DNA of 64,000 nucleotides from Roseovarius litorisediminis. GTDB taxonomy: Bacteria > Pseudomonadota > Alphaproteobacteria > Rhodobacterales > Rhodobacteraceae. Positions 54,350 to 63,159 of this stretch are shown here, in pieces; the first letter of the stretch is position 1; each line of letters starts with the position of its first letter. Below the pieces are notes generated by a model. It did not search any database. It saw only the letters and a list, made by a program, of their open reading frames with translations, and was not told the origin of the DNA. Where the stretch lies: assembly GCF_900172295.1 (NCBI RefSeq), contig NZ_FWFL01000005.1, positions 276,618-340,617 on the forward strand, given 5' to 3'. The position numbers and the translations under genes were made by a program.

Positions 54350-55018
54350 TTACGACTGCTTGCGACGACGTGTCAGGCCAAGACCAGCCAGAGCACCGCC
54401 CAGCAGAAGTATCGAAGCCGGAAGCGGAACGATGTTTACGCCACCGCCACCCTGAGATGTCGAAACAACCCACATATAGTCATCGTGGTTGTCATCGTCG
54501 AAAAGACCGATGTTCTTGTTGTTGTCGTCAAACGCCAGGATGAACGAGTCGGAGCCTTTGGTCTTGTCCCAAAATACACCCATTTCGACATCGCCAAAAC
54601 CTGCGATAAGCCCATTTGTCGACGAAAACTCAATTCCGCCCAGACTGCTTAACGTCGTTCCGGCAGCACCCGGAGTCCAAATAGCGTCCGTAACCAGCGC
54701 GCCAAATTTATTAAAGATGTTCACTGTTTCGGTTTTCGAATATGCCCCACCGGCAAGGCTAAGCGTGCTGTCGAAGGCACTTTCACCAGCAGCTTCTTTG
54801 AACTGCAGCTGCTCACCATTAGCATCAATGGTTACTTCGTTCAGCGTGCCAAAGCCGATATCGGAGATAGCTACGCCGAAGAACGCAACAATATCAGCCA
54901 AGAACCGGTTGTCGCCTGTTGGCCCACCGCTTGGCGTCACGTCCAGTGTTACAGCTGACGCTGATGATGCAGCAAACAGGCCGCATGCAAGAGCGAGACC
55001 TTTGATTCCATTTTTCAT
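54350..55018 (-). CDS. VPLPA-CTERM sorting-domain protein 2 (222 aa)
   Basis: Second predicted exosortase D substrate. The signal peptide ('MKNGIKGLALACGLFAASSA', then SA) is followed by a beta-rich body and a Gly run, then 'IVPLPASILLLGGALAGLGL' and 'TRRRKQS': motif, hydrophobic stretch and basic tail. There is no Cys in the mature body, unlike protein 1. 'AGFGDVEMGVFWDKTKGSDS' and neighbouring lines suggest a lectin-like or jelly-roll fold. It is transcribed towards the exosortase operon and shares a bidirectional terminator with it; a sigma-54-like site lies about 130 bp upstream. Confidence 0.88.
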   Translation of the reverse strand: MKNGIKGLALACGLFAASSASAVTLDVTPSGGPTGDNRFLADIVAFFGVAISDIGFGTLNEVTIDANGEQLQFKEAAGESAFDSTLSLAGGAYSKTETVNIFNKFGALVTDAIWTPGAAGTTLSSLGGIEFSSTNGLIAGFGDVEMGVFWDKTKGSDSFILAFDDNNKNIGLFDDDNHDDYMWVVSTSQGGGGVNIVPLPASILLLGGALAGLGLTRRRKQS

Positions 55019-55150
55019 ATCTACTAAACCTCCAAATATTCAGGCTTACACCCATAAACCCGGACGTTATTACGCCCGAGCGTTACAATCAGAGCTTATT
55101 ACCCTCAAGCCCCCACCGTGTCGGGATACAAAACAGCGCAACCCAACTAT

Positions 55151-55166
55151 GGCAATAGTTCTACCG
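55151..55166 (-). promoter_or_regulatory. Sigma-54-like -24/-12 element before VPLPA-CTERM gene 2
   Basis: Read on the minus strand, CGGTAGAACTATTGCC has GG and TTGC with exact -24/-12 spacing. Transcription would start near 55140, giving a leader of about 120 nt. Confidence 0.45.
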
Positions 55167-55562
55167 CGGGATGCGATTCGAGGAAAGTGAAAAGGTTAAA
55201 TTCGCCCCGAATGTTTCTGAATTGATCACAATTTCGTCAAATTCGGGCGAATGAATGGGAAACAGCCGTTAATCAAGGAAAAAATTGACCTTAAGAGCCC
55301 TTTAAATATTCGCCTTATGCGCGAATTGCGGTTGTATTAAGGCAAAAAGTTGGTGGTGATTCTTTCCTGGGTGCAGTTTATGCCAGGCGCCAAAATCAGG
55401 TTGGTTTGAGAAAAGCGCAAAAGATTAAGACCACATTTCACGCAAGCAAATCACGATTTTTTTTGACAGTTTGACCGGGCAAAAAAAAGGACACACTGAC
55501 GTATTTGGAAGGCGTCGCAGTGAGGGTGAAAACGTAAAAAACGATAATCGTAGAAACGGGAC
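55167..55562. other. Intergenic region with an inverted repeat
   Basis: No gene seen. ATTCGCCCCGAAT (55200-55212) and ATTCGGGCGAAT (55240-55251) are inverted copies apart from one extra C. The rest is A+T-rich with no recognised signal. Confidence 0.45.
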
Positions 55563-56207
55563 CTACTTTGTTTTGCCAAGTAAGAACGGCGCCATAACAG
55601 CGCCGGCAATCGCGCCGCCGAGGTGGGTTTCCCAAGCCAGATTTCCGGAAGCCACCCAATACATAATGATGTTCAACAGGATCAGCAGAACCATCGACCA
55701 GAGCGTCGAAAGCACAAGACCTGCGGTTTTGGTCTTTTTGCGTTTCGCGTCCATGAAATCCCAGACTAGCTGAGCTGTCAGCAAACCGAAAAGCGCACCG
55801 GACGCCCCGACCATAGGTTGCAGTTTGGTGGTACACAAGGCGAAGCCGATGGCCCCCCCAAACAGAGAGGCAATATAAAGAATGCTGAACTTTGGTTGCC
55901 CAATGCGGGTAATGATCGGAAAGCCAAGCGAGACCAGGGCAATCATGTTGACCACCAGATGCCCCAGACCTGCATGCAGGAATGAGTAGGTGATGAACAT
56001 TGTCCATCGCTGGAACTCAAAGTTGGGGGCCCAACCATGCAGCAGCCCTACCCAAAAAGCGCCGTGAGCATAGGAAAGAGGCCGCCACCGGGCAGACCCC
56101 CACAGCCCGCTGTCAGCGCCCTGCAAAACCAGCTCTGGTAGGGCGCAGGCAATCACGATGATGGCCAGAATTGCCGGGAGTCGCCGCGGCAGTAGAGCAA
56201 AGATCAT
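55563..56207 (-). CDS. Rhomboid family intramembrane serine protease
   Basis: Six or seven hydrophobic helices. The catalytic dyad is S136 in 'GASGALFGL' and H195 in 'WETHLGGAIAG', and 'FLHAGLGHLVVNM' supplies the conserved H83 and N87, so the active site is complete. The ATG at 56207 gives 214 aa; a TTG 15 codons upstream is possible. Its place between VPLPA-CTERM gene 2 and the barrel/Wza genes suggests a role in processing surface proteins of this locus. It does not look like rhombosortase with a GlyGly-CTERM partner, as no such target is seen here. Confidence 0.9.
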   Translation of the reverse strand: MIFALLPRRLPAILAIIVIACALPELVLQGADSGLWGSARWRPLSYAHGAFWVGLLHGWAPNFEFQRWTMFITYSFLHAGLGHLVVNMIALVSLGFPIITRIGQPKFSILYIASLFGGAIGFALCTTKLQPMVGASGALFGLLTAQLVWDFMDAKRKKTKTAGLVLSTLWSMVLLILLNIIMYWVASGNLAWETHLGGAIAGAVMAPFLLGKTK

Positions 56208-56264
56208 CTTCGGATGTGACAATACGAAAATAGCCGGACTACTCGACCGCAAAATCAGATCTGA

Positions 56265-57659
56265 TTATCTTTTTATCAGATCAAAAGAGCGGTCAAGGGT
56301 GAAGAAAACCGATGTTGAATCAGCGAAGCCAACAGAGGAAGAATCCCGTGTGCGATAGCTGACACCCGATACCATGCTCCAGTCACGCGTCAGTTCGCGA
56401 TTGTAGCTGGCCGTAATATCGTAGCGCTCTACCTCGGAGGCGGTGCTGGTGCTTTCGACCAATCCAAATTTGATATCCAGCCCAACGGAAGAGATGTTGT
56501 TGATGCTGTGATCATAGCCAAAATCAAGGCTGCTTGCGATCCGTTCATTATCGTTATCGTCTGTGCTCACCTGACGGTCCGCGCTCAGGTTGATAGCGCC
56601 TTGTGGAAGCTGGTGAACGAATAGCGCGTTAAATACGAAATCGTAGCTGTTGCCCTCAAGACTGGTTGTCCCAACCGATCCACGAAGGCTTCCGCGGGGC
56701 AGCTCAATCTCACGACCGACATTGACTGTATACCGCTGACCGTCCTGGTTCCGGCTTAGAGTAAAATCACCAAAGACTGATCCGTTTGCAAGCTCGTGAT
56801 CAATGCCCAGGCCGCCAATCAGGCCGGATTCAGTTGTCTTTCCGGTATTGCGGTCGGTGATAACCTCTTCATATCCAAGAGAAATATCAACCATTGTTCC
56901 GCTGGAAATCTCACTTTCCAGACCAAATAGGGTTGACCATGTTTCCCGTTCCGTATCGAGGGTATCCTGATCGTCGAAGAGATCGTAATGCAGTTCTGTC
57001 CGGCCTGTCAGGGTCTCTGACGGGCGCAAAAACATGGTTGCGTCGAAATTTGTTCGGGTATTGTCGACAAGAGACGAGGACGAGGTGTTTTCATAGCTCA
57101 AGTCGCTGACACCAGCCTCGAACAAGAAGCCGACCGTAGAGTTTTTGCCGGTCTCAAGGCTTGTGTCAAAACTGAAGTTGTTGCGTTTTCCGGTTCCCGA
57201 CAGATTGTCAAAATCGGGAGGAATGACCACAATACCCGTGGCGTCAACAAAATCTGACAAGGGTATATCAAATGCTATATCGGTTTGCCGGAATTTTGCG
57301 TCGAGCTTGAACTCGGCATTGGCGCCTTCTTGGGTGAAGGACAGCGCTGCCTGAGGCTCTACGAACCCGGTTTCGGCCCCGGCACCTGTCGGAATGTCGC
57401 CTTCCCGAAACAGGCCGCCAAAAGAGAGGGAAAAGTCCTGAGTGCGGGTCTGGGAATCCAGATTTAACATCAAGGATGTTGTCGCAAGGTTGGTGTTGCC
57501 TTCGTCCGGAACTTCCAAACCCAGATTTGACGCTGTTTCAAAGCGCTGGCTGAAATCCAAGCTTACAGAAAGCCCGCCGTCTTCCTGTGCAAACAATGGA
57601 AGAACAACAAAAGCTGATGCACCTGCCGTTGCGACCGTAAATAGTGGCCCGTATTTCAA
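56265..57659 (-). CDS. Outer-membrane beta-barrel protein (464 aa)
   Basis: A signal peptide ('TVATAGASAFVVLPLFAQ') is followed by alternating-residue beta strands throughout, for example 'LSVSLDFSQRFETASNLGLE', 'DFSLSFGGLFREG' and 'YDITASYNRELTRDWSMVSG'. Acidic loops between strands and few long helices suggest a large barrel. It does not end in the standard aromatic residue. It lies 21 bp downstream of a Wza-like gene, so it may be the secretin-like or anchoring partner of the exopolysaccharide system, as in other exosortase loci that carry barrel proteins. Confidence 0.78.
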   Translation of the reverse strand: MKYGPLFTVATAGASAFVVLPLFAQEDGGLSVSLDFSQRFETASNLGLEVPDEGNTNLATTSLMLNLDSQTRTQDFSLSFGGLFREGDIPTGAGAETGFVEPQAALSFTQEGANAEFKLDAKFRQTDIAFDIPLSDFVDATGIVVIPPDFDNLSGTGKRNNFSFDTSLETGKNSTVGFLFEAGVSDLSYENTSSSSLVDNTRTNFDATMFLRPSETLTGRTELHYDLFDDQDTLDTERETWSTLFGLESEISSGTMVDISLGYEEVITDRNTGKTTESGLIGGLGIDHELANGSVFGDFTLSRNQDGQRYTVNVGREIELPRGSLRGSVGTTSLEGNSYDFVFNALFVHQLPQGAINLSADRQVSTDDNDNERIASSLDFGYDHSINNISSVGLDIKFGLVESTSTASEVERYDITASYNRELTRDWSMVSGVSYRTRDSSSVGFADSTSVFFTLDRSFDLIKR

Positions 57660-57680
57660 CCCTGCTCTCTCGCTTCTAAG

Positions 57681-58301
57681 TTATTCGAAAAGCTTTCTTT
57701 GCGGGACAATTATCACATCTCCCGGCGCCAGAACAGTCATTCCGATGTTTGTTTTTCCTGCAAGAATATCCTGATAGTTCACACTATAGACTTTCTCAAC
57801 ACCTGCCGAGTCAGCCCTGCGAAGCTGAATGCGTTTTTTGGCTGCAAACTTCGAAAACCCGCCGATTTCGGCAAGCACCTGCAGCAATGTCGTACCGGTT
57901 TCAACCTCGACCTTACCAGGCTTTGCCACTTCGCCCAGAACGTACACATCTACCTTTGACGTGGCTGCGGACGTCGATCGCCCCGAACTACGTGGGACGG
58001 CAAGACTGGCCAGCGACACAAAAACAGTTGGCACGTTTGCAAAATTGGGCGCCAGCGCGCTGGCAACATCTGCCTTGATCTGGCTGAGCGTCTTTCCTTT
58101 CGCGGCAACCGTGCCTGCGAGTGGAACTGAAATCTGCCCGTCAGGCAGCACAAGTGTCTCGCGGTTGATCGTGTTGTCCTCTAATACCTCGATTCGAAGG
58201 ACGTCACCCGGCTTCACTGTATACCGCTCCTGAGCAACGGCGTTGGTATATGTCAAAGGAATGAACAAAAGGGCTGCAAGCAGGACGTATACGCGTTTCA
58301 T
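57681..58301 (-). CDS. Polysaccharide export protein (Wza/PES family)
   Basis: 206-aa exported protein with a signal peptide ending near 'AVAQ'. 'YTVKPGDVLRIEVLEDNTIN' and 'LPDGQISVPLAGTVAAKGKT' are the Poly_export domain, and a SLBB domain follows ('VYVLGEVAKPGKVEVETGTT', then 'LAEIGGFSKFA'). It lacks the lipobox Cys and the C-terminal helix of full-length Wza, as usual in exosortase-linked short forms. It probably forms or supports the outer-membrane channel for the exopolysaccharide. Confidence 0.9.
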   Translation of the reverse strand: MKRVYVLLAALLFIPLTYTNAVAQERYTVKPGDVLRIEVLEDNTINRETLVLPDGQISVPLAGTVAAKGKTLSQIKADVASALAPNFANVPTVFVSLASLAVPRSSGRSTSAATSKVDVYVLGEVAKPGKVEVETGTTLLQVLAEIGGFSKFAAKKRIQLRRADSAGVEKVYSVNYQDILAGKTNIGMTVLAPGDVIIVPQRKLFE

Positions 58302-58615
58302 AGTGCACTCTCTTCCAGGTTTTCAATTAACCATTTTGGAACAGGATACCCTTATATATTCAATAGCGAAAGAATATTTATTAAGAATAACCGGTTGCAA
58401 GGGCATGTTGACGCTTTAGTGTCGTTCGAGCCACAGGCGCCCCCCGGTTTAGAATAGTAAAAAAGACAAGACGCGCAGGTTTCACAGGGGCTTTAGCAAA
58501 ATTTTAATCACACCGCCTTACCAACGCCGTAATTGCCAATCAGATTTTGGAATAGTGTCAATCTGACAAATCCTGATGGCGGATATTTCGACAAAGGCTA
58601 AAAAGGGAGGTGAAA
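58302..58615. other. Divergent intergenic region
   Basis: No gene seen. The region separates the Wza-like gene (-) from the small membrane gene (+). It starts A+T-rich (to about 58400) and becomes mixed; promoters for both sides are likely, but no clear pair was found. Confidence 0.4.
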
Positions 58616-58822
58616 ATGATTGTTGGCTCGATCGTGTTGGCAATAATTACCGCCGCGATATCTGCCATGCTCGCATTGCTTAATGGTGCGTCCCTTGGCA
58701 TGGCGTTTTTGGCATACGTCCTGTCCGGCGTCTCAACATTGGTAGCAAGCGTCGTGGTTTGCTGGGTGGTGAGCCTGTTGCATATCGAGCACTGGGTAAA
58801 GAGCTACGACCTCACGGACTAG
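58616..58822 (+). CDS. Small two-helix membrane protein (68 aa)
   Basis: Not recognised. The ATG at 58616 follows GGAGG by 5 nt; a GTG six bases upstream is in the same frame. Two hydrophobic helices ('IVGSIVLAIITAAISAMLAL', and 'FLAYVLSGVSTLVASVVVCW' later) are followed by a short polar tail 'HIEHWVKSYDLTD'. Such small membrane proteins often occur in exopolysaccharide loci; the role is unknown. It is flanked by genes on the opposite strand. Confidence 0.6.
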   Translation: MIVGSIVLAIITAAISAMLALLNGASLGMAFLAYVLSGVSTLVASVVVCWVVSLLHIEHWVKSYDLTD

Positions 58823-58964
58823 AAAAGCAATCAATAGAACAACAGGTGCGATTGCTTCCAGGTTGCTTGCTGCCAAAGCGGTTTCTTTTTGCTCAACAGC
58901 TAAACCGCGAACAAATTAGCTGCAAACAAGCCTCAAACCTCTTGCCAACTTCATCGCTTTGAAA

Positions 58965-58982
58965 CGGGCCCGAATTGGGCCC
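58965..58982 (-). terminator. G+C-rich hairpin after the kinase gene
   Basis: GGGCCC and GGGCCC pair around AATTC with a GTTTC run after it on the minus strand. Short, but placed just after the stop of the tyrosine kinase gene. Confidence 0.4.
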
Positions 58983-58999
58983 AGCGTGTTGCCAAACGT

Positions 59000-59878
59000 T
59001 CAAGGTGAATAATAGTAGCTATCACCACGATCCATGTAACGGCATTTATTCAGTACAATCCCGGCGCAGTTCGTTCTTTCAGAGAGATCGTGTTCGCACT
59101 TGTCAATTTCGCTGGAACGCGAACTTTCTGCCTCTGCAACCAGCAAAGCACAGTCAACCTGATCAAGAATCTCCAACGTGTCATCACCTGTCAAAATTGG
59201 TGCGGTGTCGAAAATCACTATGTTGGGTCGGTAAGTAGCCTCAAGCTTGTCCAGTACGCTGGCAGCACCCACACTCTGCAGCAATTCAGCGGCATTTGAA
59301 ACGCTGGAACTATTTGTTGCAAAAATCAGATTTTCGCCGATGCGCACCATATGGTTTTCAGCGACATCCGACTCTTTAAGAACCTGCGAAAACTGATGTT
59401 TCTCAGCCAGACCAATGATTTTCTTCAGAGACGGGCGGCGCAAGTCAAGCTCGACCACCATGACCCGGAAATCGACATACCGCGCCAGGCTAAAGGCGAT
59501 ATTGGCACAGATCGTCGACTTACCACATCCTGCGGTCGGCGATGTGATCGCGACGCGCTTCCAGCCGTTTTTGTTCATCTGCTGTAGCAATTTTGTACGC
59601 AGCACATCATATGGGTTGGCCTCCTGGCAAGATTTGTGGGCTACAATGCGGCTGATCTGCAGGTGCCTGTCGTCAAGCTTGAGCTGTTTTATTTTCTGCC
59701 AAGCCAGATTTCTTTCGGCGTCTTCTTGAGCGGAGACGGAATGCTGGGAATTCAGAGTCTGATCCGCCGGCACCGCTTCTATTTCCGCTGCTTTTACGGA
59801 TCGGTCGCCTTTTGCCCGCGTTTCCGCTTTTGTCCGCGCTTTGCGGGCTTTTTCTATTGCTGATTGGATGCGTTCCAT
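59000..59878 (-). CDS. CpsD/CapB-like tyrosine kinase
   Basis: Cytosolic BY-kinase that phosphorylates its own tyrosines and regulates polymerisation of polysaccharide with the Wzz-like membrane protein. Walker A is 'SPTAGCGKST' at 113-122, Walker A' is 'VVELDLRRPSL', and Walker B is 'IVIFDTAPIL'. The C-terminus 'RYMDRGDSYYYSP' is the typical tyrosine cluster. 'NPYDVLRTKLLQQM' is the domain start. It is the last gene of an ATPase-Wzz-kinase operon, 11 bp after the Wzz-like gene. Confidence 0.92.
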   Translation of the reverse strand: MERIQSAIEKARKARTKAETRAKGDRSVKAAEIEAVPADQTLNSQHSVSAQEDAERNLAWQKIKQLKLDDRHLQISRIVAHKSCQEANPYDVLRTKLLQQMNKNGWKRVAITSPTAGCGKSTICANIAFSLARYVDFRVMVVELDLRRPSLKKIIGLAEKHQFSQVLKESDVAENHMVRIGENLIFATNSSSVSNAAELLQSVGAASVLDKLEATYRPNIVIFDTAPILTGDDTLEILDQVDCALLVAEAESSRSSEIDKCEHDLSERTNCAGIVLNKCRYMDRGDSYYYSP

Positions 59879-59889
59879 AAACTAACCCT

Positions 59890-61455
59890 CTATCCTACTT
59901 TCAGACCAAGTTTTTCCAAAAGGTCAGATAAACCAGATTTGGTAAGGACTTTATCCACCATCATGTCGATTGGCATGACGTAAAGATGCAACATGTAAAT
60001 GCCCGCCGGTATCATAATCGTTACCACAAGCAGAGCAGACAGAATCAAGGCCCGACGGGCCAAAACTTGCCTGGAGGTGAAAATATAGGGAATCGTGACC
60101 AGCGGTGCGATGCCCAAACTTTTCGTTAGATCAACGGGACGGCGTACAGACCGATTGAAAAACTCAAGCAAAGCGATAAAACCAAAACCAGAAACAAGCG
60201 CCAGAATGATACTTGCAAAGGCAATTGACTTGCGGTTCGGATCGGTTGGCTCGTTGGGTACAACAGCTTGTTCAATAACAGAAATTCGTTGACCACGCGA
60301 TTGCGCTTCGATCTGATCGCCGGTGCGCGCCTTGGCCAAATCGGCGGTAGCTTGATTGTACTGAATCCTCAGGTTTTCGTAATCACGTTCAAGCGACCCC
60401 AGTTGGACCGCATTGGCAGGAGTTGCATCAATGGATTTTGCCAGGTTTGCTAGCTCTTGTTCTACGTTTTTCTTCTGGTCAGCCAGGAAATCAATCTGAC
60501 CATTTATGTCCAGCACCTGCAGATCAAATGCGGTAATGCCGGGATTTTCCTCACTCAGTGAGTCTGTGAGTTTCCCAATCTTGTTTTCCATCGCTTCGAT
60601 CTGGATACGTAGATTTTTCACCTTTGGATTCTGCTCGGAATAAAGCGTCAGGGCATAGGCAAGCTGGTCCTGAAGTTCCAGAAGGCGTGCTACGTCTGGG
60701 TCCATACGAGCATTGCCCGATCCCGCAACCCGGCCAGTTTGATCATAAAGCTGTTGCAGGCGCGACTTGCGGTCGCGCAGGCTTAAAAGCTCGCGGTCAA
60801 TGTTCAAAACACGTTCCTGAAGGGATTTCTGGCTGTTCCTGCGAAAATCCAGACTGTCAGGCAGGGCGTCTTTGTTTTCCATCTTGAATTTGAGAATGGC
60901 GTCGCCGCGATCAGCAAGTTCCAGATTAAGGCGGGCGACCTCACGTTCAAAGAACGCTAGGGTCTGCCCGGACGCGGCTGTGCGCAAAGCAAGGTTTTCT
61001 TCCAAGATCAACGTAACCAGTTCATTGGTTACTTCCGCTGAAAGCCGACCTTTCGAAGCTTCAAAGGAAACGGTCACGAAAGAGGCGACATCATTGCGGC
61101 GCGGCAAGCTCATGGAAATGCGTCGCCGCATTCCCTCGACAATATCATCGGCGGACATTTCTAATGCATTTGGAAAGACATTGAATTTGCGAGAAATTTC
61201 AAGAAGTTTAGCCCGTGTCAGAATTCTCTGCCTGATGATTTGGAGGAATTCTGCTGCTTCGACTTGCACCGTAGACTCTGCCAGATTGCCAGGAATCTGA
61301 GCGGATTCAACCAGGAGTGTGGCATTAGCCTTGTAGGTGGGGGGCAGAGTGTAGGCGATGGTCAGGCCAACACCCGCAACAGCCAGAGCCACCAAAAGAA
61401 AGTAATGCAGCCGACGCATGAATACGGCCAGATAAAACTTCAAGTCGATACTCAT
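59890..61455 (-). CDS. Wzz-like chain-length determinant (GNVR type)
   Basis: 521-aa inner-membrane polysaccharide co-polymerase. 'FYLAVFMRRLHYFLLVALAV' is the N-terminal Wzz domain with its first helix, a long periplasmic coiled coil follows ('ELADRGDAILKFKMENKDAL', 'RIQIEAMENKIGKLTDSL'), then the GNVR-type region ('LGSLERDYENLRIQYNQATA') and the second helix near 'IAFASIILALVSGFGFIAL'. A third hydrophobic stretch lies near the C-terminus ('ALILSALLVVTIMIPAGIYM'). It overlaps the ATPase stop by 4 bp and works with the kinase downstream. Confidence 0.9.
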   Translation of the reverse strand: MSIDLKFYLAVFMRRLHYFLLVALAVAGVGLTIAYTLPPTYKANATLLVESAQIPGNLAESTVQVEAAEFLQIIRQRILTRAKLLEISRKFNVFPNALEMSADDIVEGMRRRISMSLPRRNDVASFVTVSFEASKGRLSAEVTNELVTLILEENLALRTAASGQTLAFFEREVARLNLELADRGDAILKFKMENKDALPDSLDFRRNSQKSLQERVLNIDRELLSLRDRKSRLQQLYDQTGRVAGSGNARMDPDVARLLELQDQLAYALTLYSEQNPKVKNLRIQIEAMENKIGKLTDSLSEENPGITAFDLQVLDINGQIDFLADQKKNVEQELANLAKSIDATPANAVQLGSLERDYENLRIQYNQATADLAKARTGDQIEAQSRGQRISVIEQAVVPNEPTDPNRKSIAFASIILALVSGFGFIALLEFFNRSVRRPVDLTKSLGIAPLVTIPYIFTSRQVLARRALILSALLVVTIMIPAGIYMLHLYVMPIDMMVDKVLTKSGLSDLLEKLGLKVG

Positions 61456-62663
61456 AAATTTGAACTTTCTGAACTGTCAAAACTTCCGGCACCAAAAAAC
61501 GCACCGTCATCGAGAACCTGCTGAACAGTGCGGTAAGTTACAATCTTCTGGTTGTTGGTGAAAGTATATACCATAGCAAGGTCACATAGCTGATTAACCA
61601 GGCGCGGAACACCGTTGGTTTTTTCAAAGATCAAGTCACTAGCTGACCTGTGGAAAAGGTTCTTGGCGGCCCCTGCCGCACGAAGCCTATGGCCTATGTA
61701 ATCATAAACAGTTGTCGAATCCATGGCGCCAAGATGAAAATTTGCGGCCACTCTTTGGGCAAACTGCCGCAATCCTGGTTGCCGAATCATTTCGCGCAAT
61801 TCGGGCTGGCCGACAATCACCAACTGCAGCAACTCATCCTTGTTTGAATTGATGTTGGTAAACATCCGTAGTTCTTCGAGGGATTCGCGGCTGAGATTTT
61901 GCGCTTCATCAAAAATAATGACGACTCGGCCACCTTGTGCGTATTCATCAATCAGCAACTTCTGGAAAGCTTCAAACATATCTACATAGTTTGTATCAGC
62001 CGATATGCGTTTTCCGAGTGACATCATAACCCACCGCAGCAGTTCGCCACGTGAGCCTTGGGCATTCGCAACCAAGCCAACTTTTATCCGGTCATCAATG
62101 TTCTTTAGCAGGTGATGCAGAAGGGTTGTTTTGCCGGATCCAACCTCGCCGGTGATCAGTGTGATCGGTGAGCGGGTCAGCAAGCCATATTCAAGCATTG
62201 TGTAAGCACGTCTGTGGGCCGGTGACCAAAAAATGAAATCAGGGTCAGGAACCAATGAAAACGGTCGCACGTTCAGCCCAAAATAATCAGTGTATATATC
62301 CAGTATCGAATTTTCAGAGGACTGTTCTTTTACCTCTCTGACGGGTTCCGGAGGGTCGATTTTGTCGAAACCACCTTCATTTGTTTCGAATTGTGCACCA
62401 ATCGGAGACTCGTTTGTCCCGATTGGTGCAATCAGGAAGTCTGATTGCAGCTTAAGCGGGCCTTTAACAGGCTGGTTTGGCGTGGCGGAATTGACTTGTT
62501 CATCTGCCCGCTCACGTAAGACGTCCGGAGACGGGTAGGCGTCTCCAGTATCCGAAACATCCGAAACCGGTCGGCTTTTTTTCCGAGAACGTAGAAAGAA
62601 CCTGAGTTTGTGGATAAAATGTGGCAAAAGCACCCCATCAGTACCGAACGATTGTTTAATCAA
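61452..62663 (-). CDS. ExeA-like AAA ATPase of the exosortase/exopolysaccharide system
   Basis: 403-aa ATPase. From about residue 140: 'YFGLNVRPFSLVPDPDFIFW' is the hallmark of the exosortase-linked ATPase family, 'LITGEVGSGKTTLLHHLL' is Walker A, 'RVVIIFDEAQNLSRESLEEL' is Walker B and 'GVPRLVNQLCDLAMVYTF' the sensor 2 part. The first ~140 residues are basic then acidic and disordered, an extension not seen in short family members. The start is TTG at 62663 with a modest GAG box. It heads the ATPase-Wzz-kinase operon. Confidence 0.88.
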   Translation of the reverse strand: MIKQSFGTDGVLLPHFIHKLRFFLRSRKKSRPVSDVSDTGDAYPSPDVLRERADEQVNSATPNQPVKGPLKLQSDFLIAPIGTNESPIGAQFETNEGGFDKIDPPEPVREVKEQSSENSILDIYTDYFGLNVRPFSLVPDPDFIFWSPAHRRAYTMLEYGLLTRSPITLITGEVGSGKTTLLHHLLKNIDDRIKVGLVANAQGSRGELLRWVMMSLGKRISADTNYVDMFEAFQKLLIDEYAQGGRVVIIFDEAQNLSRESLEELRMFTNINSNKDELLQLVIVGQPELREMIRQPGLRQFAQRVAANFHLGAMDSTTVYDYIGHRLRAAGAAKNLFHRSASDLIFEKTNGVPRLVNQLCDLAMVYTFTNNQKIVTYRTVQQVLDDGAFFGAGSFDSSESSNL

Positions 62664-63159
62664 GAACTATTACTCTTTCTCTGTCCGGCATTCAGAAATC
62701 ATAGGGCCTTTGAGTCAACTGGTCAAAAGTGTCAAAATACCAAGATGTTAAATAGGTTTTACCCAGTTCAGATGGCATCAAGAAGTCAGAGGTAAGGCAA
62801 AGCTGTGATACGAACTGGCCATCAGCGTAGCCATTGATTCGGTATCTTCTGGAGTTTTTCGAGAAACAATAGCTTAAAATTTGTTAGCTTTGCCTGCAAA
62901 ATAGAAACAAAAATTGTATGACTGCGGCTAAATTGAGGCATTGTTCGCGGCATGGTTGTTAGTAGAGGGCTTGCTATTGTTGAGGCAGAGGATGAGGCAT
63001 AATAATTTTATTACAGATTGCGTTTAAACCCGCAGTATGAGTTGTGAGGCCCAAGTTCAGGCTAATTTTAGCCAGGATGAGTTTCGGAACAGAGCAGTGT
63101 GATTTTGTCCCGGCAATTTATTAGTCGGTTCGTGTATGTGTGCCTCTGGGGAGTGTATT
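62664..63159. other. Divergent intergenic region
   Basis: About 500 bp without a gene, between the ATPase operon (-) and the sugar transferase (+). It is A+T-rich, so promoters are likely. No pair of hexamers, palindrome or sigma-54 site was convincing. Confidence 0.4.

Noticed and set aside
55563..56207. Rhombosortase assignment
   Set aside because: That group acts on GlyGly-CTERM proteins; only VPLPA-CTERM signals are seen here.
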